In this document: positions 1 through 6,266 of the stretch, piece after piece | Layout: every line of letters starts with the position of its first letter | Position numbering within the stretch: the stretch's first letter is position 1 | Origin: an uncultured bacterium | GTDB lineage: Bacteria > Verrucomicrobiota > Lentisphaeria > Oligosphaerales > Oligosphaeraceae | Assembly: GCA_902783355.1 (NCBI GenBank) | Contig: CACZQQ010000105.1 | Coordinates: forward strand, 1-8,279 | Reading direction: 5' to 3' | DNA: 8,279 nt | Translations under genes and position numbers: made by a program | Notes under the pieces: generated by a model | What the model was told of the DNA's origin: nothing | Database searches by the model: none | Seen by the model: only the letters and a program-made list of their open reading frames with translations

Positions 1-1
1 C

Positions 2-574
2 GCCGACGACAACACCGGCTTCGTCGCCTATTACGCATGGCATGCGCCCACCGGCAAGCTGAAGGGCATCATCGCCAACATCAGTGCGTGGGGCGACCTT
101 TTCGTCGACGATGGCTACGTTTCCTATCTTTCGAAATCGCTCTACTGCCCCGCGGCTCAGCCACCTGCCTGGGCAAACGGCAGCCAAGAACTCGAGACCT
201 ACGGCACCGTTGTCGAAGGTGCGGCCACCTGGTGCTTCTTCAAGTACGGTTCCATCGCACTCTACGACGGCGGCAAGTTCCGCGGCATCAACACCAAGCT
301 GCTCACCCAGCCCTCCACTGCCATGAACCAGATGGACAGCTACAATTCGGCGACGGGCGGCCAGTACTTCATGGCCTACCGTCCGGATTCAGGTTTGACG
401 CAGCACATCCAGGCGCGCCATGCTGACAGTGTGAACATGAACTTCTTCGACGGCCATGCCGAAGCGATGCGCCCCGTCAACATGAACGCCATGTTCCAGG
501 CTAGCTCCGACTACTACGCCGGCAAGTGGTTCTATTGGGATGCCACTGGCACGCTGCTGAACATGACCTTCTAA
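2..574 (+). CDS. H-X9-DG prepilin-like protein, C-terminal part (5' end outside window)
   Basis: The frame is open from the left edge to a TAA at 572-574, giving the last 190 residues of a protein whose start lies outside the window. Near the end is a His (codon 419-421), nine residues, then Asp-Gly (449-454), inside the stretch RHADSVNMNFFDGHAEAM. This matches the 'prepilin-type processing-associated H-X9-DG' C-terminal motif. Family members normally begin with a type IV prepilin/pseudopilin cleavage-methylation segment and have a beta-rich, aromatic-rich body; here the body is rich in Tyr, Trp, Gly and Asn, as expected for an exported protein. They are very numerous in Lentisphaerota and Planctomycetota, and their individual roles are mostly unknown (surface or secretion pseudopilins). 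The N-terminal pilin signal cannot be checked because it is missing. A terminator follows at once, so this is the last gene of its transcript. Confidence 0.8.
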   Translation, partial: ADDNTGFVAYYAWHAPTGKLKGIIANISAWGDLFVDDGYVSYLSKSLYCPAAQPPAWANGSQELETYGTVVEGAATWCFFKYGSIALYDGGKFRGINTKLLTQPSTAMNQMDSYNSATGGQYFMAYRPDSGLTQHIQARHADSVNMNFFDGHAEAMRPVNMNAMFQASSDYYAGKWFYWDATGTLLNMTF

Positions 575-589
575 ATTGTGCAGATAAAC

Positions 590-622
590 GGGGCGTCTGC
601 GACAATGCAGGCGCCCTTTTTG
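590..622 (+). terminator. Intrinsic terminator of the pseudopilin-like gene
   Basis: The ten-base arm GGGCGTCTGC (591-600) pairs with GCAGGCGCCC (607-616) across the six-base loop GACAAT. All ten pairs form, one of them a G-U wobble, and a run of five T follows (617-621). It lies 16 bases after the stop codon. Stem, loop and T tract are all typical of a rho-independent terminator. Confidence 0.9.
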
Positions 623-635
623 TTCATTTGAGCCG

Positions 636-712
636 TGGCGCAAGGGCGGCGCCATGAACAAGCGGATTCCCAGACTTGATTCTCCGCCACATTCGTGAAT
701 CTGACGGAATCC
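636..712 (+). other. Structured leader upstream of the glycyl-radical activase
   Basis: Between the terminator and the activase start are two sets of inverted repeats. The first is TGGCGC (636-641) with GCGCCA (649-654), a 6-bp stem with a 7-base loop. The second is nested: GGATTCC (664-670) pairs with GGAATCC (706-712), and inside it GATTC (678-682) pairs with GAATC (697-701). No T tract follows, so this is not an obvious terminator. I see no convincing -35/-10 pair in this gap. It could be a leader RNA structure or a protein-binding operator; the pairing is seen, the function is not known. Confidence 0.35.
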
Positions 713-762
713 ATTCAGGACAAGGCGATTGCGCACGGTCAATTCCCTCTGAACCTCATCCC

Positions 763-1668
763 ATGGCTGCATCTGGCATCGTCTTCGACATACAGAAATT
801 CTCCGTCCACGACGGGCCGGGCATCCGCACCACCGTCTTCCTGAAGGGATGTCCGTTGCGTTGCGTATGGTGCCACAACCCCGAATCGTGGTCGCCGCGC
901 CCGCAGATTCTCTTTTCAGCGGAGAAGTGCACGGGATGCCGCCGTTGCGCAACCGCCTGTCCACACGGCTGCCATGCGGTCACCTCTGAAGGGCACCGCT
1001 TCGACCGCGTGGCCTGCACGGCGTGCGGCGCCTGTGCGCAAGCCTGCCTCAACGAGGCGCTGGAGGTGTGCGGCGAAGAGAAAACGACGGACGATGTGCT
1101 CGCCAATGTGCTCAAGGACAGGCCCTTCTACGAGAGCTCCAACGGCGGCATGACGCTGTCGGGCGGCGAGCCGCTGGCGCAGTTCGCCTTCACGCGCGAA
1201 CTGCTGGAGAAGGCGAAGGCGGCGGGCCTCCATACCGCCGTCGAGACATGCGGCTTTGCAGACACACCGCTCCTGGAAGAACTGCTGCCGCTGGTCGACC
1301 TCTTCCTGTGGGATGTCAAGGTCGTGGACGCGGAAAAGCACCGTCGCCTTGCTGGATGTGATAATTCATTGATTATAAATAACTTATACTATATCGACTC
1401 TCATCATGCGGCCTATCGTCTGCGCTGCCCTCTCGTGCCAGGCCTCAACGATGCGGACGATGACTTGGCCGCCATCGCCGACCTGGCGAATGCACTGTCG
1501 CATCCGCTAGGCATCGATGTGGAGCCCTATCATCCGCTGGGTGTCGGCAAGGCGCAACGCCTCGGCAGGGCGCCCGCCTATACGGCGGATTTCGCCCCGA
1601 AGGAGGCTGTCGCGCGTTGGACGACGGTGCTTCAGGCGCATACATCAGTCCCTGTGAAGGTGCAATAA
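763..1668 (+). CDS. Glycyl-radical-enzyme activating protein (radical SAM, PflA/HpdA/CutD-like)
   Basis: Predicted 301-residue radical SAM activase that uses S-adenosylmethionine to install the glycyl radical on a partner enzyme under anaerobic conditions. The family N-terminus is intact (VHDGPGIRTTVFLKGC). The SAM-cluster cysteines are C30-x3-C34-x2-C37. An insert carries two ferredoxin-type 4Fe-4S motifs, C56/C59/C62/C66 and C85/C88/C91/C95, which marks the larger '8Fe' activases (4-hydroxyphenylacetate decarboxylase, glycerol dehydratase and choline TMA-lyase activators) rather than short PflA. The GGE motif is S-G-G-E at 133-136. The ATG at 763 is chosen because homology begins there; the frame stays open upstream to a TTG at 676, but those 29 residues do not resemble the family. 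No Shine-Dalgarno precedes the ATG. The gene is alone between a terminator and a convergent gene, and no glycyl radical enzyme is in the window, so the substrate is unknown. Codons around 1361-1394 are strikingly AT-rich. Confidence 0.92.
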   Translation: MAASGIVFDIQKFSVHDGPGIRTTVFLKGCPLRCVWCHNPESWSPRPQILFSAEKCTGCRRCATACPHGCHAVTSEGHRFDRVACTACGACAQACLNEALEVCGEEKTTDDVLANVLKDRPFYESSNGGMTLSGGEPLAQFAFTRELLEKAKAAGLHTAVETCGFADTPLLEELLPLVDLFLWDVKVVDAEKHRRLAGCDNSLIINNLYYIDSHHAAYRLRCPLVPGLNDADDDLAAIADLANALSHPLGIDVEPYHPLGVGKAQRLGRAPAYTADFAPKEAVARWTTVLQAHTSVPVKVQ

Positions 1669-1674
1669 TCCCTT

Positions 1675-1690
1675 CCCGTCGTGAGACGGG
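1675..1690. other. Perfect GC hairpin after the activase stop codon
   Basis: CCCGTC (1675-1680) pairs with GACGGG (1685-1690) around the tetraloop GTGA, a GNRA-type loop, seven bases after the activase stop. No T run follows on either strand, so it is not a textbook intrinsic terminator. It could assist rho-dependent termination or protect the mRNA 3' end. Confidence 0.45.
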
Positions 1691-1704
1691 CGGCGGATTT
1701 GCCC

Positions 1705-1765
1705 CGCATGTCGCCAGTCACGTGTCCTTGCTGGAGCGTTTTCTTTCAAGGACATGCGACATGCG
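1705..1765. repeat. Nested inverted repeat between convergent genes
   Basis: CGCATGTCGC (1705-1714) is the exact reverse complement of GCGACATGCG at 1756-1765 and again at 1796-1805. Inside the first pair, TGTCCTTG (1723-1730) is the exact reverse complement of CAAGGACA (1747-1754), leaving a 16-base loop. The two stems could stack into one long imperfect hairpin. Its place between the 3' ends of two convergent genes suggests a transcription barrier or 3'-end processing structure, or a small genomic repeat element. No strong T tract flanks it. Confidence 0.6.
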
Positions 1766-1807
1766 ACGTGCGACAGGCGGTTCGACGGGCGACAAGCGAC
1801 ATGCGTC
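1754..1807 (+). repeat. Degenerate heptamer array (NNGCGAC)
   Basis: Seven-base units ending in GCGAC run head to tail: ATGCGAC (1754), ATGCGAC (1761) and GTGCGAC (1768), then a 12-base irregular unit ending TTCGAC (1775-1786), then GGGCGAC (1787), AAGCGAC (1794) and ATGCGTC (1801). CAAGGAC (1747-1753) before the array and GTCCTTG (1805-1811) at its end are reverse complements, so the array is bracketed by a short inverted repeat. It ends just short of the glutamate dehydrogenase stop codon at 1816. Function unknown. Confidence 0.6.
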
Positions 1808-1815
1808 CTTGCGTC

Positions 1816-4743
1816 TTATCGTCCTGCGATCTGGCGCAGTTCGTCCTCGAGGGTCAGCCGCTTGCGGAAGACGATTTCAAGGGCGGCCTCGACGGCGGCG
1901 ATGGCGCGGCGGTAGGCCGGCGGGATGCGCTGGAGGCGTTCCGCGAAGCGCGTCTTGAAGAGGGGCGGCAGATGGCGGAAGAGCAGGGCGTCCGTGGCGT
2001 ATTCGGGATGCTCTGCCAGCAGGAGGCCCAGCTCGTGCTTGTGGCGGTTGATGGCGTTGGCCAGCTCGTCGCTCAAGTCGGTCATGAGGGCGTCGCCGCG
2101 CAGGGTGAACTCGTGGAAGAGCCACTCCGCCTCGCGCCGTGCGCAGAAGGCCAGCCTGTCCAGAATCTCCTTGACGAGCTCCGCGTGGACGGCCTTGAAC
2201 TCGTCCTTCTCCAGAAGCAGGCCGCTAAGTATTTCATACGAAGAAGTTATGACGCCGCACTTGTTGGCGGAGGCGTCCTTGACGATGACGACGCCCATCT
2301 TCTGGAGGGTGACGCGCGCGTCGGGCGTGATGAAGGAGTTGGCGCCCTCGACGATGGCGCGTGAGGAGGGCTTGCCGTCCGGTGCGTAGGCCGCCACGTT
2401 GCCGGCGTTGATGGTCTGGGGGCGGCCGCCGCACGGGATGAAGACATCCGCCTCCTGGCAGATGTTGTTCTGGAACATGCGCATGAAGGTGTCGCGCGGG
2501 ATCCGCGTGCGCTGCAGCTTGCCGCCCTTGACGGAGGCCATGGGGTAGGTGCCCTCCGCATCGGGCTGGTTGAAGATCATGTAGGCGCCTTCGCCGCGCA
2601 GCTTTTCAGGCGCGAAGCCGTCCAGGTTGGCGGCATGGACGAGGCGCGAGAGTTCGGCGCGGTCGATGCCGTCGGGGTCGTAGACGGCGGCGGGGCCGTC
2701 CGTCACGGCGACGATCTTCAGCCTGGGCAGCGTGTAGGCGCCGTCCTTCTCCTTTGCGTTGAGCAGCTTGATCATGTTGCCGGCGACATCGCCGAAGGGG
2801 CCGCCGGAGAGCTTGACGCTGTAGGCGTCCGCCTTGGCGTCGATGCCGAGATGCTGCAGCGTGCGCATGAGGTACTGGTAGACGCCGAAGGAGGTGACGC
2901 CGTAGTGCTTGTGGTTGATGCCGGTGTCCACCTTGCCGGAGATGATGCCTGAGCGCAGGGTGTAGCCGGCCTCCTCGGCGCGGTCGCCCATCCAGGAGAT
3001 CATCTCGTCGAACATGTTCTCGTCGGGGCCGATCTCGATGATGTCGCGGCGGCCGAGGCGGTCGACGATGGCGCCGTCGCGCAGCGTGCCGTCGTCGTTG
3101 TAGTTGATGAGGGAGAGGAAGGCCTCGAAGACGGCGCGCTGGCTGCTCCACAGTTCGGTCTTGAAGTCGTATTCGCCCGTGAGGCGCAGGAGGGTGACCA
3201 TCTTGGAGCCGCCCTCGTAGATGTCCTTGTTCTTCTTGTGCTGCGTGTTGGCCAGGACGAAGCATTCGCGGAAGAGTTCGCAGCGGGCCTGTTCGAAGGC
3301 GTCGCCGCGCTCCAGGCGTGACTGGGCGGGGCGGGGCGCGACCGTCCGCCAGCCGCCGCGTGCGATTTCGGCGAAGCGGACCTGGAAGCCGCTGGCGTTG
3401 CGGCGCCAGAAGTAGAAGACGCCGAAGGGGTTTTCGGGCGGGAAGGCCTTGCGGTAGGCGGGCGTGAGGGCGCTGTAGTGGTCCATGAAGGCGGGGTCCA
3501 CGCCGAAGGCCAGCGCCGTCTTCTTTTCGGAGAAGTAGTTGGTCTTGCGGATGTTGCGGAAGAAGTCGGCCACGCTGCCCAGGACGACCTTCACCTTGGC
3601 GTCCTTTTCGGCCATGCCGCTGTTGATGCCGGCGATCTCCGCCTCGGCGGCCTTCAGCTCGGCCTCGAAGTCGAGTGTCTCGCCCTTCGGGTTGAAGCGG
3701 GATTCGAAGGCGTCGGCGAGGCGGCGCAGGATGGCGGGGTAGGTGGCCATGAAGCGCTGGATTTCAGGCAGGGTGTAGGCGTTGCGGTCCACGAAGGAGA
3801 GCTGCGAGTGGACGAATTCGGAGGCGGCGCACAGCAGGTTCAGCGAGGCGTAGCAGAAGCCGTGGCGCATGAGCAGTTCCTGCTCGAAGAGTTCCGGCAG
3901 GATGCTCCAGGAGAGTTCGTTGAGTTCGCGGCGCAGGTTGGCCAGGAAGTCGGGCGTCACCGCCTTCGGGGCGGCGGGCTGCGCATAGAAGGTGTTGATG
4001 CGGACGGCCTTGTGGCGGAAGTCGTCGGGCGCGCCGCCGCGCAGGAAGTTGCGCAGGTAGGAGCGCGTCACCGCGAAGCCGTTGGCGGCCAGGAGTTCGA
4101 GGGTGCGTGCGTAGAGGCCCTCCGAACGGGCGACGACGGCCATGGCCATGGTGATGCGGTATTCGCCGTTGTCGAGCAGCTCGAATTCGGTGAGGCTGTA
4201 GTCGCGGCGCGTCACTTCGCAGGCGAAGCGGAGGCGGGCGGCGATGCGCGTCAGGTCGAGGTCGCCGACGCCGTCGCGCCAGCAGAGCGCCTCCACGGCG
4301 TCCGCCAGGTTGTCGGGCACCTCGCCGAACTGGCGCCTGTATTCGGCGCGGATCTGCTCCAGCGTGAAGCGCGGGGCGGTCTCCGCCTGCGCCGTCTCCT
4401 TGGTGACCTGCTCGACCACGAGGATGTCGCCCGCGTCGTTCAGCGGCTTCGACTGGTGGACGACGGACTTGAGGATGCGCTTGCCGGCGAACTGGCGGCT
4501 GGTCGTCACGGGCGTGCAGTCGGGGCGGCGCAGATAGACCATCAGGATGCTCTCCGGCCGCTCGATCTTCTGGATGCCGGACTTGTTCCCGATGTCCATA
4601 GCCATCAGGATGATGGACGTAAGTTCTTGCGGTGTAACACTTTGGAAGAAATACGGAGGCATGACGCGCTGCAAGAGCGCGGCGGTCTGTGCAAAGGCGT
4701 CCGACTGCGATTCGAAAAGACGTGTGACCTCTTCGTTCTTCAT
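1816..4743 (-). CDS. NAD-type glutamate dehydrogenase, large (~115 kDa, GDH2-like) class
   Basis: Encodes 975 residues predicted to interconvert glutamate with 2-oxoglutarate plus ammonia, using NAD, in the cytoplasm. The first ~480 residues are a divergent N-terminal region; the catalytic half follows. Signatures, in order: VLANTQ...KNKDIYEGGSK with Lys514 in the substrate region; IGPDEN around 573-576; SGKVDTGINHKHYGVTSFGV; SGGPFGDVAGN at 646-656, the nucleotide-binding start; DVFIPCGGRPQTIN ending at Asn779; IVEGANSFIT from 797; and KDASANKCGV around 822-830. This order and wording match yeast GDH2-type enzymes, not the ~450-residue hexameric GDH. At 975 residues it is a little short for the class (yeast ~1,090) and far below the ~1,600-residue bacterial type. 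The ATG at 4743 is chosen because GGAGGAG lies 7 bases upstream; the in-frame ATG at 4788 falls on the predicted transcription start. Oddities: Tyr for the usual Pro in KNxDIPEGG, and Cys for Gly in NKGGV. The gene is monocistronic here. Confidence 0.9.
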   Translation of the reverse strand: MKNEEVTRLFESQSDAFAQTAALLQRVMPPYFFQSVTPQELTSIILMAMDIGNKSGIQKIERPESILMVYLRRPDCTPVTTSRQFAGKRILKSVVHQSKPLNDAGDILVVEQVTKETAQAETAPRFTLEQIRAEYRRQFGEVPDNLADAVEALCWRDGVGDLDLTRIAARLRFACEVTRRDYSLTEFELLDNGEYRITMAMAVVARSEGLYARTLELLAANGFAVTRSYLRNFLRGGAPDDFRHKAVRINTFYAQPAAPKAVTPDFLANLRRELNELSWSILPELFEQELLMRHGFCYASLNLLCAASEFVHSQLSFVDRNAYTLPEIQRFMATYPAILRRLADAFESRFNPKGETLDFEAELKAAEAEIAGINSGMAEKDAKVKVVLGSVADFFRNIRKTNYFSEKKTALAFGVDPAFMDHYSALTPAYRKAFPPENPFGVFYFWRRNASGFQVRFAEIARGGWRTVAPRPAQSRLERGDAFEQARCELFRECFVLANTQHKKNKDIYEGGSKMVTLLRLTGEYDFKTELWSSQRAVFEAFLSLINYNDDGTLRDGAIVDRLGRRDIIEIGPDENMFDEMISWMGDRAEEAGYTLRSGIISGKVDTGINHKHYGVTSFGVYQYLMRTLQHLGIDAKADAYSVKLSGGPFGDVAGNMIKLLNAKEKDGAYTLPRLKIVAVTDGPAAVYDPDGIDRAELSRLVHAANLDGFAPEKLRGEGAYMIFNQPDAEGTYPMASVKGGKLQRTRIPRDTFMRMFQNNICQEADVFIPCGGRPQTINAGNVAAYAPDGKPSSRAIVEGANSFITPDARVTLQKMGVVIVKDASANKCGVITSSYEILSGLLLEKDEFKAVHAELVKEILDRLAFCARREAEWLFHEFTLRGDALMTDLSDELANAINRHKHELGLLLAEHPEYATDALLFRHLPPLFKTRFAERLQRIPPAYRRAIAAVEAALEIVFRKRLTLEDELRQIAGR

Positions 4744-4750
4744 TGCGAAT

Positions 4751-4757
4751 CTCCTCC
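4751..4757 (-). promoter_or_regulatory. Shine-Dalgarno of the glutamate dehydrogenase gene
   Basis: On the minus strand GGAGGAG ends 7 bases before the ATG at 4743. It decides that start over the in-frame ATG at 4788, which has no such site. Confidence 0.85.
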
Positions 4758-4772
4758 AAATGGAAAGGTTGC

Positions 4773-4787
4773 TGCCGATTTTCGGCA
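4773..4787 (-). other. 5'-terminal stem-loop in the glutamate dehydrogenase leader
   Basis: TGCCGA (4773-4778) pairs with TCGGCA (4782-4787) around a three-base loop. The transcription start predicted from the promoter is about 4788, so the mRNA would begin with this stem. A stem at the extreme 5' end is a known way to slow mRNA decay; here that role is inferred. Confidence 0.4.
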
Positions 4788-4794
4788 TCGCTCT

Positions 4795-4822
4795 ACAATA
4801 GCACTGAAACGAAAAAAGTCAA
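4795..4822 (-). promoter_or_regulatory. Sigma-70-type promoter for the glutamate dehydrogenase gene
   Basis: On the minus strand a -35 box TTGACT (4822-4817, 5 of 6 consensus) and a -10 box TATTGT (4800-4795, 4 of 6) are 16 bases apart. Expected initiation near 4788 gives a leader of about 45 bases that contains the Shine-Dalgarno. Confidence 0.65.
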
Positions 4823-4862
4823 GTGGCGACGCGGCTTTGCGCCGGCAAGTTTCGCGGCGGAG

Positions 4863-4891
4863 TTGCTAATGTTCGTTCCGCGGTGTATTTT
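4863..4891 (+). promoter_or_regulatory. Promoter candidate for the transporter-LOG operon
   Basis: TTGCTA (4863-4868, 4 of 6 consensus) and TATTTT (4886-4891, 4 of 6) are 17 bases apart, in a locally AT-rich patch of an otherwise GC-rich divergent gap. Initiation near 4898 would give a leader of about 65 bases to the ATG at 4963. The leader holds a small hairpin, CGGAG (4904-4908) with CTCCG (4913-4917). It faces away from the glutamate dehydrogenase promoter, and the two -35 boxes are about 40 bases apart. Confidence 0.5.
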
Positions 4892-4962
4892 ATAGGTCGC
4901 GCCCGGAGAGACCTCCGCCGCCCGTGTCCACGCCACCCCGCAAGCCCCAACACCCTGCCGCC

Positions 4963-6249
4963 ATGTCCTTACTTGAGAGATACAACCCGTTCCGCTTCAT
5001 AACGAAAGACAAGAAGGAAGAGAAGAACATCTGGGTCGGCCTTGGGCGCGGAAGCATATTGAACATCCACTACCACCTGCCGGGCGCCCTTTGGACCAAC
5101 TTCGTCCACGAGCGCGGCATCACGCCTGAGATGGAGGGCCCCTACGGCATCCCCTCCTCCTTCGTCATAGCCCCTCTGGCCACCATTCTGGTGACGCCGT
5201 TCATCGACCGCATCCAGAACCGCATCCGCGCCTATTCATGGCTGACATTCCTTGGCACGATGACGCTGTTCATCCCGTCGTTCATCTTCTGCCTGGGGCC
5301 GGAGAGCTTCCGCTCCGTCAAGTTCATCCTCATCACGCAGATGCTCTTCGGCTGGTGGGCCACCGTCATGAACATCGCCCGAAGCGGGCTGGACGGCGCG
5401 GTCGCCTGCCGCGTCATCCACAACTCCATCCGCGGACGCATCACCAGCATCAACGGGATGGTGCAGGGCGTCGTCGGCATAGGCGTCGGCATCTTCGTCA
5501 CCTGGGTCGCCAAGTGCTTCAGCATCCAGCAGGCGCTCCTGCTGGGCTCCGCCGTCAGCTGCGTGACCCTCCTCATCGGCGCGTGGCTGACCCGCTTCTA
5601 CGAGGAGCTGCCCGACCTGGCGGGCGCGCCCGTCGTCAAGAAGAAGGGCTCCTTCATGAAGGACCTCGCCAAGATCGTCAACATGAAGGAGTTCAAGATC
5701 ATGATGCCCGCGAACGTCCTGCGCGGGCTCGGCGACGGCGTCGGCGCCATCATCTTCTGGGTCGCCCTGAAGCGGCTGGAGCTGCCGCCGGTCTACGCGG
5801 GCTACGTCACCATCGCCACCGTCTGCGCCCCCTTCATCGGCAACCTCATCCTCGGCCTGACGATGGACCGTTTCGGCGCGGTGATCGTCATCCCCGCCAG
5901 CTGCGCCGTCATCGCCGCCTGCCTGATGGGCACCATCCTCACGAAAAGCCCGCTCCTCTTCATCATCTACCTCTTCGTCTACTGGGTGGCGCGGCCCGTG
6001 GAGGCGTCGGCGATCCCGCTGGCGCACTACGTGGTGGTTCCGAACGAGGTCATGGGCGCCTTCAGCACCGTCCGCCTGGGGCTTCTGACCATCACGGGCA
6101 GCATTTCGGCGGTGCTGGCGCAGGTCCTGATGCGGTGGTTCTCGCCTGTCACCATCTTCGCGGGCAGCGCCGCCATCAAGCTGATGGCGGGCACCCTCTA
6201 CTGCCTGGGCCTGATTCTCCTGAAGAAGCATAAAGAAGCCACCGCCTAA
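4963..6249 (+). CDS. Major-facilitator-type transporter, first of two tandem paralogs
   Basis: Encodes a 428-residue, strongly hydrophobic inner-membrane protein, predicted to have about twelve membrane segments and no cleavable signal. MFS-like loop motifs appear once in each half: PFIDRIQNRIRAYSW (about 78-92), resembling the loop 2-3 motif and also the DR...R.R..W of GPH sugar symporters, and GLTMDRFGAV (about 298-307). A conserved HNSIRGR loop lies near 152-158. The ATG at 4963 is preferred over the in-frame GTG at 4924 because from 4963 it aligns residue for residue with the downstream paralog, through TKDK at 14-17. Neither start has a convincing Shine-Dalgarno. It is first in an operon with the paralog (17-base gap) and a LOG-family protein. 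About 65% identity to the paralog (hand count, 278 of 429 columns, one single-residue gap). The substrate cannot be named. Confidence 0.85.
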   Translation: MSLLERYNPFRFITKDKKEEKNIWVGLGRGSILNIHYHLPGALWTNFVHERGITPEMEGPYGIPSSFVIAPLATILVTPFIDRIQNRIRAYSWLTFLGTMTLFIPSFIFCLGPESFRSVKFILITQMLFGWWATVMNIARSGLDGAVACRVIHNSIRGRITSINGMVQGVVGIGVGIFVTWVAKCFSIQQALLLGSAVSCVTLLIGAWLTRFYEELPDLAGAPVVKKKGSFMKDLAKIVNMKEFKIMMPANVLRGLGDGVGAIIFWVALKRLELPPVYAGYVTIATVCAPFIGNLILGLTMDRFGAVIVIPASCAVIAACLMGTILTKSPLLFIIYLFVYWVARPVEASAIPLAHYVVVPNEVMGAFSTVRLGLLTITGSISAVLAQVLMRWFSPVTIFAGSAAIKLMAGTLYCLGLILLKKHKEATA

Positions 6250-6266
6250 CCATCTATCTTACTGCC

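Noticed and set aside
654..698. 14-codon open frame (ATG at 654) in the activase leader, possible leader peptide
   Set aside because: It is too short, overlaps a hairpin, and has no run of a single amino acid that would suggest attenuation.
676..762. TTG start adding 29 residues to the activase
   Set aside because: The added residues do not resemble activase N-termini, and the family pattern begins right after the ATG at 763.
1754..1807. Heptamer array considered as a CRISPR array
   Set aside because: The units are only seven bases with no spacers; it is a degenerate tandem repeat.
3478..4869. Long open frame of 463 codons on the plus strand, antisense to the glutamate dehydrogenase gene
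   Set aside because: It is a mirror of a GC-rich coding gene; the translation is low-complexity (Gly, Val, Ala, Glu and His rich) with no recognisable motif, and the opposite strand carries unmistakable glutamate dehydrogenase signatures.
4924..4962. GTG start adding 13 residues to the first transporter
   Set aside because: From the ATG at 4963 the protein aligns from residue 1 with its paralog without gaps; the Pro-rich extension has no counterpart. It is not fully excluded, since neither start has a clear Shine-Dalgarno.
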